Translations under genes and position numbers: made by a program
Notes under the pieces: model-generated
The model's input: only the letters and a program-made list of their open reading frames with translations
Told to the model about the DNA's origin: nothing
Database searches by the model: none
Shown here: positions 41,808 through 51,562 of the stretch, in pieces
Numbering within the stretch: the first letter of the stretch is position 1
How the letters are laid out: the number at the start of each line of letters is the position of its first letter
Source of the DNA: Candidatus Thorarchaeota archaeon
GTDB taxonomy: Archaea; Asgardarchaeota; Thorarchaeia; Thorarchaeales; Thorarchaeaceae
Direction: 5' to 3'
DNA length: 60,456 bases
Assembly (NCBI GenBank): GCA_021498125.1
Contig: JAIZWL010000003.1
Coordinates: 1-60,456 of the forward strand

Positions 41808-43454
41808 ATGACGAATAATATTCAGGCGGAGGCTTCTCCTGAAGCTGATCTCTCTGAAGTCAAGACCGTGACTAATTCTGCAGAGATCACTGACACTTAT
41901 GCATTATATCTTGATGACGAATCGCATTCTTTTGATGGCAAGGCTGACGCACTCATGTTCCCTGTGTCCGAGGTCGAGGTCGCCACCATTCTCAGGAATG
42001 CTCATGCCAAAGGTCAACCAGTTACTATCCAAGGTAACCGTACTGGTCTGACTGGTGGTGCAGTTCCACTGAGTGGAATCGCCATCAATCTTGAGAAGAT
42101 GAATGATCTTCTCTATATGGACTATGACTCAGAACGCAACATCTATACGATTGCTGCGGAGCCTGGTGTTCTCCTTGAGGATCTGGTCAAGGCTGTAAAC
42201 ACCAAGAGTCTAAACGTGCTCCGTGGTAAAGGGACTCCACAGCAACAGGAAGTGCTAGAGCGTTTCTTGAACGAGCCAGCAGAGTATACCTTCCCGGTGG
42301 ATCCCACGGAGACCAGCGCCTTCATAGGTGGTATCACTGCCTGTAATGCCTCTGGTGCACGGACTTTCAAGTATGGCGCAGTTCGTGACTGGGTGACTCG
42401 TATTCGTGTTGTGTTGATGAACGGTGATGTTCTTGATATTGAACGAGGAAAGGTCTTTGCGAAGGATGGTGCCTTCTCAATAACTCTCAGTGATGGTACT
42501 GCACTTGACCTGAAGATCCCCTCCTACAATATGCCTTCAACCAAGAATGCAGCTGGTCTCTTTGCAAGACCTGACATGGACCTGATTGACCTCTTTATCG
42601 GGTCTGAGGGGATTCTTGGTGTGATCACTCTTGTTGAACTTGGGCTCATGACCTTGCCTGAAAATATAATGACCGTCATGGCCTTCTTCCCGAGTGAAGA
42701 TGATGCCGTCGGTTTTGTCTACGACATCCGCGGAAAAGACTCTCCCATCCAGATGGAGTTTCTTGAATACTTTGGACCAAACGCATTGAAGATTATCCGT
42801 GAAAAGGCAAGCAGTGCTGGGATCACAGTTCCTGCGCTCACGGATTCTACGCAGGCCATCGTCTTCTTCGAGTTCGCCTACACCGAGGCCGACATGGAAG
42901 AAAAGGTCATGGCTCTCGAGGAAGTTCTCAACGTTCATAACTCGTCATCCGAGTCTAGCTGGGCTGGACTTGATCGGACCGAACTTGAGAAGATGAAGAC
43001 TGTTCGTCACTTTATTCCTGAGACCATTAATGGTATCATTGCTCAACGGAAGCAGGAGTATCATCAAGTTCACAAGATCGGTACAGACATGGCGGTTCCT
43101 GATGAGGCGCTTCGTGATTATCTCAAGTTCTATAGACAGGTTCTTGAGGAACAGGGTATGGAGTATGTGGTCTTCGGGCATATTGGTAACAACCACCTTC
43201 ATGTCAACATGCTCCCACGGAATAATGAAGAGGTGGAGCAGGGTATGGAGAACTATCGTATCTTTGCAAAGAAGGCCGTGGAGCTTGGTGGCACAGTTGC
43301 TGCTGAGCATGGTATTGGTAAGCTAAAACGCGAGTTTCTCGTCATCATGTATGGTGAGGCTGGGATTAAAGAGATGCAGAATGTGAAACGTGTGCTTGAT
43401 CCCAAATGGCTTCTTAACCGTGGTAACGTGGTTGATATTCCTACTGACCTGTAA
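41808..43454 (+). CDS. FAD-linked oxidase (GlcD/D-lactate dehydrogenase type)
   Basis: The roughly 548-residue flavoprotein has the PCMH-type FAD-binding domain (VTIQGNRTGLTGGAVPLSG, SAFIGGITACNASGARTFKYGAVRDWV, FIGSEGILGVITLVELGL). The C-terminal domain of 2-hydroxyacid oxidases ends in FGHIGNNHLHVNM and AEHGIGKLK. It would oxidise a D-2-hydroxyacid such as glycolate or D-lactate. The start was moved to the ATG at 41808, which follows a GTTATACT TATA-like box by about 20 bases. Confidence 0.87.
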   Translation: MTNNIQAEASPEADLSEVKTVTNSAEITDTYALYLDDESHSFDGKADALMFPVSEVEVATILRNAHAKGQPVTIQGNRTGLTGGAVPLSGIAINLEKMNDLLYMDYDSERNIYTIAAEPGVLLEDLVKAVNTKSLNVLRGKGTPQQQEVLERFLNEPAEYTFPVDPTETSAFIGGITACNASGARTFKYGAVRDWVTRIRVVLMNGDVLDIERGKVFAKDGAFSITLSDGTALDLKIPSYNMPSTKNAAGLFARPDMDLIDLFIGSEGILGVITLVELGLMTLPENIMTVMAFFPSEDDAVGFVYDIRGKDSPIQMEFLEYFGPNALKIIREKASSAGITVPALTDSTQAIVFFEFAYTEADMEEKVMALEEVLNVHNSSSESSWAGLDRTELEKMKTVRHFIPETINGIIAQRKQEYHQVHKIGTDMAVPDEALRDYLKFYRQVLEEQGMEYVVFGHIGNNHLHVNMLPRNNEEVEQGMENYRIFAKKAVELGGTVAAEHGIGKLKREFLVIMYGEAGIKEMQNVKRVLDPKWLLNRGNVVDIPTDL

Positions 43455-43764
43455 GCTCCGACTTGGTGGTTTCGCCCGAGTCCACCACCCCTCTCTTTTT
43501 TACTTCTTCTTTGACCTGTTTCATCTTTTCGCAGAGGTCTGGTTCCTCCTTGCATAAAAGTGGCATGTCTTTGACGCCAAACGATTTCCAGAACTCCTCG
43601 ATGGCCTGTTCGAACGGGAGTCCTCCGCCCTCTGGCTTGGGCTGCAAGAACTCCGCCATCAATGATGCGAGGGACTCGACACTCCTCTTGCGTATCTTTA
43701 CACGAGTCCAAAAATCACATTTTCTTCCTCTGCAAGGTCCCTTGACCATTACACACCAAGCCAT
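43441..43764 (-). CDS. Small Cys-containing protein, unknown
   Basis: The 107-residue protein has an N-terminal Cys pattern (CVMVKGPCRGRKCDFW) and a later CKEEPDLCEKM, so a metal site is possible. It overlaps the 3' end of the flavoprotein gene by 14 bases. The amino-acid composition is protein-like, unlike the overlapping 43253-43711 frame. The function is unknown. Confidence 0.55.
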   Translation of the reverse strand: MAWCVMVKGPCRGRKCDFWTRVKIRKRSVESLASLMAEFLQPKPEGGGLPFEQAIEEFWKSFGVKDMPLLCKEEPDLCEKMKQVKEEVKKRGVVDSGETTKSELTGQ

Positions 43765-43946
43765 TGGTCACCACCAAGCTATCATTGCCCCGATTTGAAC
43801 TCTGGTCTTAAGCGTTCCTCTCTGGTACCATTTCCCTCTGTTGGTGGTGCTATTGCTAAGGTCGTATATCAGCAGGCAAACTATATATCCCGTTGTAGAT
43901 AGGTGCTATGATACCTCAATATCCGATTTAATCCCCCTTCTACCGC

Positions 43947-44297
43947 ATGCAGGAGAAAAGATTAGTGACCCCCATAGATGCAATGAGAGAGGCCTGTCGT
44001 TACCTTAGGGACCTCATCGAACAAGATGCTGATTGCGAGAGCATCGGCCGAGCACAGAAAGCATTCCTCGCGACTGTTAGGGAGGCAATGGTGGCCTACA
44101 AGAATGGTGAGATAAAGGTGGATCTACGGAGTCTCCCCGAGGTCATGTACGATTTTGTCATGAACGACCTGCCAGACCTCTGCGTCGCTAACCGGGAGAC
44201 CCTTCTTCGATCACTACAGAAGATTAAGCTCTTTCTAAATACCATGGACCTTGTGATCAAACCTACTGAGGTGGCAAGTTTGGGAACCGAGGTATGA
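43947..44297 (+). CDS. Small helical protein, unknown
   Basis: The 116-residue protein is mostly predicted helices (PIDAMREACRYLRDLIEQD, FLATVREAMVAYKNGEI) with no membrane segment. A GTG at 43965, with AGGAGA just before it, is an alternative start and may be the real one. The family is not recognised. Confidence 0.55.
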   Translation: MQEKRLVTPIDAMREACRYLRDLIEQDADCESIGRAQKAFLATVREAMVAYKNGEIKVDLRSLPEVMYDFVMNDLPDLCVANRETLLRSLQKIKLFLNTMDLVIKPTEVASLGTEV

Positions 44298-44368
44298 TAC
44301 CTGCTTGTGAGCGAGTCATGAGCAATGATCTCATGAACAGGCGAAGGTTGTTTCTTTGCTCTGTTAAA

Positions 44369-44413
44369 ACTCCGGTTCTGAGGAAAGAAAAAGAGAAGTA
44401 CAGAGACCGGAGT
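44369..44413. terminator. Inverted repeat between convergent genes
   Basis: ACTCCGGT and ACCGGAGT form a perfect 8-bp stem separated by a purine-rich loop of about 29 bases. It lies between the convergent small-protein and protease genes and may act as a terminator. Confidence 0.35.
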
Positions 44414-44447
44414 GAATCACCGGCCTCTGTGAGGCAAGAGACTACTA

Positions 44448-46541
44448 CTATGGGACCGACAATGTCTCTGAAGTCTCTGCATTATCACCTGAGCTGTATG
44501 TGTATCCGGACTTGACAAGATTCGTGACAGTCGAGGTGTAGGTTCCTGCATCTCCGTACTGATAGACGAACGTGACCGCCCCATCAGTTCCTGTGTCCGC
44601 GTTGCCTGTGGAATGGGAACTATCCGGTAATGTCATGTCCAGATATACGGTGACACCTGATAGTGCACTGCCAGCGGAGTCATGGACTGTGACCTTTGTG
44701 TAGACATCATACCATGTCCAGATCCAGAAGCCCTTCTTCTCGTACCACATGTCAATTGCAGCCACATGCATGGTATTCTCGCCGAGTGTTGTGGCACTGG
44801 CCGGGTCGGACTTCTCACCCTCATTGCTTGAGGTGTCAACTGCTGAGACCTCGTAGGTATAGGTGGTCTCTGGGGACAGGCCCGTATCGGTGTAGGTCGT
44901 ACTGGTGGTCTCTGCAATCTTGACGCCATCACGATAGACATTGTAGTGGTCAAGGTCGGACTCGGAGTTGGCGTTCCATGTCAGTTTGATCTCCGTCTGG
45001 GAGAGCGGGTCTGCATTTAGACCAGTGACTTTGGCTGGTGGGGTCGTGTCAGGCGGGGCCTCATCTGTTGTGGCACTGGCCGGGTCGGACTTCTCGCCCT
45101 CATTGTTTGAGGTGTCAACTGCTGAGACCTCATAGGTATAGGTGGTCTCTGGGGACAGGCCTGTGTCGGTGTAGGTCGTACTGGTGGTCTCCGCGATCTT
45201 AGTGCCATCACGGTAGACATTGTAGTGGTCAAGGTCGGACTCGGAGTTGGCATTCCATGTCAGTTTGATCTCTGTATGGGAAAGGGTCTCAGTGGTCAGT
45301 CCAGTCACCTTAGCTGGTGGTGTCGTATCGGGGGGCGTACCACCTGCATTATCAACTGCTGCTTTTGCATTGACCTCGCCATATCCGAAATACTTGTCCC
45401 AACCGGAACTGCCTAGATCTATAGAAGTGGTGTGGAGAATGTCTCGTACTTCAGCCGGCGTGAGATCCGGATTGGCACTGAGAATGAGTGCAACGACTCC
45501 TGCAACCATTGGTGTTGCCATTGAGGTGCCGCTCATCGTGTCATAGTTCTTGCTGTGACCACCGTACCACCAGTAGTTTAGAGTGACAGTGTACGTAGGC
45601 ATTGTGCTATAGATGTCAACACCAGGGGCGACTACTTCCTGTTCTGGACCGTAGTTGCTAAAGTCTGCAAGGTTGTGACTGGAGTCAATAGCGCCTACTG
45701 CAATTGCATTATCGTATGCTGCCGGATAAGAGATTGACTCTTTGCCATCATTACCTGAGGCGGCAACAACAACAATGCCTGCATCGTATGCACGATTTAT
45801 TGCATCATTAAATGCCGAATCAAAGCCGCCTCCACCGAGGCTCATTGAAATGACATCCATGTTATGATCGATAGCCCAATCAATTCCAGCAATGATATCA
45901 CTTGTAGATCCTGAACCATATGCGTCTAGGACTCTCACGGCGTAGATGGATGCCTTTGGTGCAACACCAATTACACCATCACCATTGTCCTCGGCAGCAA
46001 CAATCCCTGCACAGTGAGTGCCATGGCCATTTTGGTCCTTCGGATCCGAATCGTCATCCACAAAGTCGTACCCACCTTTGTAGACCGCATCAAGATCGGG
46101 ATGTGTGTAATCAATACCTGTGTCAAGAATGGCTACGTTCACGCCTGTGCCTGCCACATTTCCTGGGACGACATCCACAGCGTCTTCAGCGCCACCCCAG
46201 ACCTGTTCGGCATCCACATCATCCACACCCCAGTCTAGAGTGTCTTGATACATGGTCACCTCATGATCAAGTTGGATCGACGAGACAAACCATGCAGCTT
46301 TTAACATATTATAAACTGCGATTGGCATTCGTCCCGCAATACCATTCAGGTGCTTGTATTCATGAATGATGTTTATCCCTTGGAGATTGACATCCACTCC
46401 TGGTCTGAACATCACTATTGCGTTCACAACTCTCTGGTCTTGAATGCCGCCATTTCTCATAGTGAAAACGGCCGCATTTGATAGAAGTAGTATCGAAACC
46501 AGCACGATTGTGGACAGTACTGCTCTCTCTCGTATTCTCAT
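44448..46541 (-). CDS. Secreted subtilisin-like serine protease with two FN3 domains
   Basis: The roughly 697-residue protein has a signal peptide, an inhibitor-like propeptide and then the S8 catalytic triad: VAILDTGIDYTHPDLD (Asp), GHGTHCAGIVAAEDNGDG (His) and MSGTSMATPMVAGVVAL (Ser). Two fibronectin type III domains follow, almost identical to each other with a DNA period of 279 bp. An Ig-like domain follows at the end. It is an extracellular protease. The start was set at the ninth codon of the longest frame (46541) because GGTGA precedes that ATG. Confidence 0.9.
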   Translation of the reverse strand: MRIRERAVLSTIVLVSILLLSNAAVFTMRNGGIQDQRVVNAIVMFRPGVDVNLQGINIIHEYKHLNGIAGRMPIAVYNMLKAAWFVSSIQLDHEVTMYQDTLDWGVDDVDAEQVWGGAEDAVDVVPGNVAGTGVNVAILDTGIDYTHPDLDAVYKGGYDFVDDDSDPKDQNGHGTHCAGIVAAEDNGDGVIGVAPKASIYAVRVLDAYGSGSTSDIIAGIDWAIDHNMDVISMSLGGGGFDSAFNDAINRAYDAGIVVVAASGNDGKESISYPAAYDNAIAVGAIDSSHNLADFSNYGPEQEVVAPGVDIYSTMPTYTVTLNYWWYGGHSKNYDTMSGTSMATPMVAGVVALILSANPDLTPAEVRDILHTTSIDLGSSGWDKYFGYGEVNAKAAVDNAGGTPPDTTPPAKVTGLTTETLSHTEIKLTWNANSESDLDHYNVYRDGTKIAETTSTTYTDTGLSPETTYTYEVSAVDTSNNEGEKSDPASATTDEAPPDTTPPAKVTGLNADPLSQTEIKLTWNANSESDLDHYNVYRDGVKIAETTSTTYTDTGLSPETTYTYEVSAVDTSSNEGEKSDPASATTLGENTMHVAAIDMWYEKKGFWIWTWYDVYTKVTVHDSAGSALSGVTVYLDMTLPDSSHSTGNADTGTDGAVTFVYQYGDAGTYTSTVTNLVKSGYTYSSGDNAETSETLSVP

Positions 46542-46715
46542 ATGCTCATCACCATTGTCCTGCATTACTGCAAGACTGCAACTCTAGAACTCACTTGTCC
46601 TAGAGCAACGCTGGTGCATAATTCACAAACTGGTATTTAAGTAGATTGGGAAAATCTGCAAAATCGGTGAGATCCTCTTCTCTTGTTTGCCAACTTTGAG
46701 TTTTTTCCCAGTTCA

Positions 46716-47906
46716 TTAGTCCAGCACGGTCATTGGATCATGAAGTACGTATTGCTCATCTGCGCGCCAGCCCGTCTGAGGACTCCAGTTCTCGTGATAG
46801 AAGAAGTATGTAAATGACGCATCCAGTTGTAGTTGGAATATCTGGATGTTATTGGCATGCTCCCAGAAGAATTCAGAGAGTTCAGGTGCGAACGATGGTG
46901 GCGTTGTGGTAAACAATACAAACTTGTGGCCATCGGAGGTGCCCTTTGACTCGAAGGGCATGTACTCTGATTGAAGGAACCAGTGGAAGGTCTTTGGATT
47001 CAGTTCATCATTGTCTTTGAACTCACCGACCATCAATTGTGGATATGTGAGGTCGAAGACCGATCGGTCATAGTAGAGAATGTCTATCGGTGCAAAGTGT
47101 TCTCTGATTCTGTCAACCCTTCGTGAGATCGTTGTAGGATCCTTGTCGTATACTTTTCCTAAAAGTTTGAAGCTCGGTCGGGCATTGACTGTCAATTCAC
47201 GAAGCAGCATTAGGTCAAGTTCATCGAATTTGGCCTTGGTAGAGATTTTGATCTCGGGCGGGTCCTCGGGCGGGCAGTTCTTGACGAACTCAGCCCACAT
47301 CGTTTCGAGTCTACTGAGCCTATTTCCAATACCCGATTTCTTGCCGTACTCGATCTCCCACCGGTTGGTTTCGGCATTCCACCTCTGGAGGTCTGCTCCT
47401 CCTTCTGATGTGTACTTTGATTCCACAAGAAGATAATCTGTACACAGACCTTTGTGTTTGATCTCGGCATACAATTTTCTGATCAGAGGATTTGCTGCTG
47501 GGGGAACATCAAATTGTGTATAGAGAGCTGCCCCATCCCCAAATGCGACTACTCGATAGTGTGTGTGGGGGTGTGCATCACAGAGTTTCTTCAGCTTGTC
47601 CAGTTCTTGGCATGAGTTAATCCCAGTGAAAATAACATGATGGCGTATCAGTCCAAGTTTACTTGGAAGATATGCACTTTCGGCCTCAGATTGTCCTCTC
47701 TCTCCCAAGAGGGGGATTTTCACCTTTCGATCAGGTCTGAGAACGCCTTTTTCTTTGAGTGTTTGAAGTCGTAGACGAACAGTTTCCGGTGCAACCCCGA
47801 CCTTTTCTGCTATCTTTGCATTACTGAGAGATGGGTTCTGATCTAGTATAAGAATTATTTTATAATCCTTGGAGTCCAGACTGCCAGTTGTTCTCATCGA
47901 GGCCAT
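46716..47906 (-). CDS. Winged-helix (Lrp-like) regulator, cassette copy 2
   Basis: The 396-residue protein has an N-terminal helix-turn-helix (LSNAKIAEKVGVAPETVRLRLQTLKEKGVL) and a second one near residue 260 (KLLGKVYDKDPTTISRRVDRI). It is clearly related to 24444-25556. Shared segments include HPHTHYR, DLMLLRELT, PFES and a C-terminal FYHENWSPQTGW. It lies 74 bases after a secreted-protein gene of the same kind as in the first cassette. It probably regulates genes for surface components; the signal is unknown. Confidence 0.75.
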   Translation of the reverse strand: MASMRTTGSLDSKDYKIILILDQNPSLSNAKIAEKVGVAPETVRLRLQTLKEKGVLRPDRKVKIPLLGERGQSEAESAYLPSKLGLIRHHVIFTGINSCQELDKLKKLCDAHPHTHYRVVAFGDGAALYTQFDVPPAANPLIRKLYAEIKHKGLCTDYLLVESKYTSEGGADLQRWNAETNRWEIEYGKKSGIGNRLSRLETMWAEFVKNCPPEDPPEIKISTKAKFDELDLMLLRELTVNARPSFKLLGKVYDKDPTTISRRVDRIREHFAPIDILYYDRSVFDLTYPQLMVGEFKDNDELNPKTFHWFLQSEYMPFESKGTSDGHKFVLFTTTPPSFAPELSEFFWEHANNIQIFQLQLDASFTYFFYHENWSPQTGWRADEQYVLHDPMTVLD

Positions 47907-47980
47907 TGGTTTGCTTCTCTCCCCTATTTTGTTAGCACCTCTGAGTATTGCTGTTAAAGATGTTCTTTACAACAATAGAC

Positions 47981-48469
47981 TCAATATACTCCAAACGTTG
48001 GTTTTCCGCCTTCGCTTCCACCCGGCGGATCGAATGTATATTGTGCAGAGTCAGTTGCTTGATAAGGGGTATACAGGAGTGCTGATACATACACTGTGTA
48101 ATCTCCGGATTCGGTCGCATGATCAAAGAATAGATTATGCGTAACTACTTCATCCGTAATGGCTACCATATACACGAGGTATGAATAATTAGTTCCTGAA
48201 GGGAGTTGCAATGTTATTAAATAATATACTTCATAGTAGGGATTGTTTCCCAGTTCGAAGTAAAGAACCACATAGACATCATCATTACGATAGTTCCCAT
48301 CCAGATCGCAGTATGTTGCAAACGAGATTGTCACATTTATTGATGGTCCATTTGTGGGTGCAGCTTTCACGGGAGGTGTCATTGACATCATCGCCATGAG
48401 GGCTAAAACCAAGATTCCCGCCATCGCCCGGGTCTTGAGGCTAGGCGTCTTGAACATTCTCTCTCTCAT
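47981..48469 (-). CDS. Small secreted protein with Asp-rich motif, cassette copy 2
   Basis: The 162-residue protein has a signal peptide (AGILVLALMAMMSMTPPVKA) followed by a beta-rich domain with FATYCDLDGNYRNDDVYV and a late FDPPGG segment. This plan matches 25608-26117. It is probably exported and may bind calcium. The function is unknown. It lies before a related winged-helix regulator on the same strand. Confidence 0.7.
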   Translation of the reverse strand: MRERMFKTPSLKTRAMAGILVLALMAMMSMTPPVKAAPTNGPSINVTISFATYCDLDGNYRNDDVYVVLYFELGNNPYYEVYYLITLQLPSGTNYSYLVYMVAITDEVVTHNLFFDHATESGDYTVYVSALLYTPYQATDSAQYTFDPPGGSEGGKPTFGVY

Positions 48470-48556
48470 CTTAAAACAAGACCTCTCTATTTAGATGATG
48501 CCTATTATAACAAGCTTGCTATATATTGGTTTTGGCTAAATCTGCACTGCCACTTT

Positions 48557-48586
48557 TCAAAAAAAATGTAGGCCGAGGCCACTCGG
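48557..48586 (-). terminator. Terminator after ahcY
   Basis: On the minus strand CCGAG, a TGGC loop and CTCGG form a 5-bp stem. A T-run of about eight bases follows shortly after. It lies about 45-75 bases past the stop of the adenosylhomocysteinase gene. Confidence 0.7.
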
Positions 48587-48632
48587 TATTTGGCCCGGCT
48601 GATACAATTAGCTCCAAGTGTGCTATATTGTC

Positions 48633-49889
48633 TTAGGTACCTTCGGCATAGGCATGAGCGTACGCCTCTTGTTCCTTTGTCCATTTGTCAATGTTGATGC
48701 CCATAGTCTCAAGTTTCATGAGGGCGGTCTCTTTGTCAAGTTCCTCTGGAAACTCGTAGACTGCTGGCTTGAGATCCTTTCCATGTTTTGCGAGCCAGAG
48801 CATTGCATTGAGCTGGCCTGCAAAGCTAAGATCCATGACCTCACTCGGGTGACCGCTTGCCGCAACAAGGTTTACGAGCCTACCTTCTGCAAGGAGATAC
48901 AATATACGCCCATCTTTGAGAGTGAACTCTTCAAGCGCATGGCGAACTCGTCGTCGGTTAGTGCTTAGCTCGATAAGATCTTGTTCATTGATCTCAACGT
49001 TATAATGGCCCGAATTACCAAGGATTGCACCATTCTTCATGACTTCCATGTGTTCTCTTGTGATGACATCTTTCATACCTGTGGCTGTGATGAAGAGATC
49101 TCCTTCTTTTGCAGCCTCGGACATAGGCATGACCCTGTAACCATCCATTCTCGCCTGAAGTGCACGCACTGGGTTCACCTCTGTGACGACCACGTCAGCA
49201 CCAAGACCTTTTGCGCGCATGGCGAGACCTCGACCGCAGTAGCCATAGCCCCCAATGACCACAGTCTTTCCAGCAATGAGGATCTCTGAGGCCCTCAAGA
49301 CTCCGTCAAAAGAACTCTGTCCTGTCCCATAGACGTTATCGAACATGTGTTTCGTGTCGGCATCATTGACTGCCATGATCGGGTACTTTAGTACTCCATC
49401 CTCTGCCATTGCTCTGATTCTGACGACGCCAGTAGTGGTCTCTTCTGAGCCACCATAGAGGTTGGGGATCAGCTCTGTGTGCTTGTTGTGCAGTGTGAAG
49501 ATCAGGTCTGCACCATCGTCCAGTGTCAGATTGGGTTCCATTTTGAGGGTCTGATCTATACACCAGTAGTATTCTTCCGTGTTCAGGCCATTCCATGCAA
49601 AGACGGGAACATCATTTGCGGCCAGTGCTGCTGCTACCTTGTCGTTTGTTGAGAGCGGATTACATCCTGACCAGGCCACCTCCGCTCCTAATGCGCGAAG
49701 TGATTCCACAAGTACGGCGGTCTCCTTTGTCACATGAAGGCACCCTGCGACTCGGAATCCCTTGAGAGGCTTCTTGTCAGCATATTTCTTTCGTAGATGC
49801 ATCAAGACGGGCATATGCTTCTCGGCATAGTCGATTAGCATCCTGCCTTCTTCTGCAAGTCCAATATCTTTGACCTTGTATTCTACCAT
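48633..49889 (-). CDS. ahcY: S-adenosylhomocysteine hydrolase
   Basis: The 418-residue enzyme has the NAD-binding motif VVIGGYGYCGRGLAMRAKGLGADVVVTEV and the other conserved blocks of the family (VAGCLHVTKETAVLVESL, NDVYGTGQSSFDG-like NVYGTGQSSFDGVLRAS, and the C-terminal LNAMLWLAKHG). It hydrolyses S-adenosylhomocysteine to adenosine and homocysteine, which recycles the product of methyltransferases. It is cytosolic. GAGGT lies upstream of the ATG, and a CATATAAG TATA box lies about 40 bases before it. It diverges from an Lrp-like regulator. Confidence 0.95.
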   Translation of the reverse strand: MVEYKVKDIGLAEEGRMLIDYAEKHMPVLMHLRKKYADKKPLKGFRVAGCLHVTKETAVLVESLRALGAEVAWSGCNPLSTNDKVAAALAANDVPVFAWNGLNTEEYYWCIDQTLKMEPNLTLDDGADLIFTLHNKHTELIPNLYGGSEETTTGVVRIRAMAEDGVLKYPIMAVNDADTKHMFDNVYGTGQSSFDGVLRASEILIAGKTVVIGGYGYCGRGLAMRAKGLGADVVVTEVNPVRALQARMDGYRVMPMSEAAKEGDLFITATGMKDVITREHMEVMKNGAILGNSGHYNVEINEQDLIELSTNRRRVRHALEEFTLKDGRILYLLAEGRLVNLVAASGHPSEVMDLSFAGQLNAMLWLAKHGKDLKPAVYEFPEELDKETALMKLETMGINIDKWTKEQEAYAHAYAEGT

Positions 49890-49965
49890 GAGTCTACACC
49901 ACGACCTCTCTAAGGGAGCACTTATATGAATCCTTCATCACAGAGCGGAATCAATTGCACAAATA

Positions 49966-50910
49966 ATGGTGAAATCTGTGCATGTTATTACAACGACGGA
50001 ACAACGACTCTTGCTGCTGCTTTTGCATAATTCACGGGCAGGGGCAGTTGCTCTTGCACGGGATCTCTCAAAGAGTAGAAACTGGGTCACTCGTACTCTT
50101 CGTCAATTGACCAAGGACAATGTTGTCCGTGCATACACAACCGTGCTTGACCCATTACAGGCATATTCTGAACGAAGCACGATTCTTCTGATCAAGACCA
50201 ATCCGCGAGAGCTCGGGGTGAGTCGGGCACTTCTTGAGATGCCTGGGCTTGAGTCATTAGATGGGGTCTCTGGAGAGTATTCACTCCTCGGACTGTTCAG
50301 GTTCCGGAGTGCTGATGCATTTGAGACCTTTCTCAATATGGTTGACAGTACAATTGCGCAGTCCGGATCCAAGACGTACGAGTTAGTGCAGGTCCTTACA
50401 ACATACAAGACCAAGGGCTTTATTGTTCACACCCACAAGGCCTCAGAAGTACATCTCACTCCGAAGGACTGGGCGCTACTTGATATCATTCGGCGCCACG
50501 TGCCCTCTGAGTCCAATCCCTTTCCGATGTCGCAGCTGGAGATTGGGCGACGAATGGCTCCACCATTGAGCCAACCCGCAGTATCAAAGGCAATGACACG
50601 ACTTGAGGAATCGGGCATTATTCTCGGATATTCGATAGACCTGCTATTCATCCATATTGGTCTGCCTATCAAGTTCTTTCTAGAGATCAAGCCTGCTCCC
50701 GGTAGCATAGCAGAGACCGCCCATGTAGTTGCTGAGATGAATGAGGTATGGGATCTCCACCGGACAAGTGAGTCGTTCAGCCTGTTTGCCACAGTGCGCT
50801 GTAGCAGCATACTGCACTATAATCAATTTCTCCGTCGGCTCTATGAGAACTCGAACATCATTGATACGCGCTCGCAGATCTCACTGGAGGAGTGGTTCAT
50901 TCCTGTCTGA
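49966..50910 (+). CDS. Lrp/AsnC-like regulator with two helix-turn-helix regions
   Basis: The 314-residue protein has an N-terminal helix-turn-helix (AVALARDLSKSRNWVTRTLRQLTKDNVVRAYTTVLD) and a second one in the C-terminal half (EIGRRMAPPLSQPAVSKAMTRLEESGIILGYSID). Each is followed by an Lrp-like ligand-binding region. It is divergent from ahcY across about 75 bases with a TATA box for each side. It could control ahcY, but no operator is visible. Confidence 0.75.
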   Translation: MVKSVHVITTTEQRLLLLLLHNSRAGAVALARDLSKSRNWVTRTLRQLTKDNVVRAYTTVLDPLQAYSERSTILLIKTNPRELGVSRALLEMPGLESLDGVSGEYSLLGLFRFRSADAFETFLNMVDSTIAQSGSKTYELVQVLTTYKTKGFIVHTHKASEVHLTPKDWALLDIIRRHVPSESNPFPMSQLEIGRRMAPPLSQPAVSKAMTRLEESGIILGYSIDLLFIHIGLPIKFFLEIKPAPGSIAETAHVVAEMNEVWDLHRTSESFSLFATVRCSSILHYNQFLRRLYENSNIIDTRSQISLEEWFIPV

Positions 50911-50923
50911 GGTTCTTGTCTGA

Positions 50924-51487
50924 TTATTCGAGATTCGCCCAGATTCTGGTCCATAGTTTCTCTCTGCGATGAACGTACAGAATGATGAGCCACATGGGGA
51001 TGAGGATCATATCGTATAGCAGAGCTGCGTACCTGTAACCTGCTGAAAGATCCCCCTGTCCAAAGAAGACCAATAGTGGTCCCGGGAGAGCATATGGACT
51101 TATCCACGGCCAGAACAGGGGATTGAATGGATGCATTGGGAAATCAAGAAGCAAGTGTGATAGTATTCCAAGGGCACATGCGAGGACCAGTAGTGGTGTG
51201 ATCCTGCATTGCTCCGAGAGGTCGTTCCTGTCAACCTTGAATATCGTTGTGATGATTGGTGTGTACAGGTATCGTGTCACAATGACTGCTAGAAGCAAAC
51301 CGATGGTGAACGCACCTATGAGACTGTGCAAGAGCAGATGATCGGGAAGGCTCGGAAAGAAGATGACAAGAATTGGGACTTCAACATCTGGGATCACCGC
51401 TCCCACGACAAGTGCTGGAAGGGGGAGTCGTCTGAAGGCTCTCTTCATGATATACGCAGCCGGATAATGAAGTGGAGTGAGCGGCAT
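50924..51487 (-). CDS. Membrane protein of the DUF457/YdjM-like type
   Basis: The roughly 188-residue protein starts MPLTPLHYPAAYIMKRAFRRLPLPALVVGAVIPDVE. The early PLHY and PD motifs and the later HLLLDFPMHPFNPLFWPW follow the pattern of YdjM-like proteins, which may bind metal. Four to five membrane helices are predicted. The start was moved to ATG 51487 because GAGGTG lies 8 bases before it. The longer frame would overlap the neighbouring promoter region. Confidence 0.65.
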   Translation of the reverse strand: MPLTPLHYPAAYIMKRAFRRLPLPALVVGAVIPDVEVPILVIFFPSLPDHLLLHSLIGAFTIGLLLAVIVTRYLYTPIITTIFKVDRNDLSEQCRITPLLVLACALGILSHLLLDFPMHPFNPLFWPWISPYALPGPLLVFFGQGDLSAGYRYAALLYDMILIPMWLIILYVHRREKLWTRIWANLE

Positions 51488-51562
51488 GTGATTACACCTC
51501 TGAGTTGGTTGTGGCAATAACCTTAAGGCCTGTAAGATGGCTTTTTTGGTCGGTGTTGAGAT

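Noticed and set aside
43253-43711. 152-codon minus-strand frame over the end of the flavoprotein gene
   Set aside because: It overlaps the flavoprotein gene for about 200 bases and has an Arg-rich, non-protein-like sequence. The 43441-43764 frame is more plausible.
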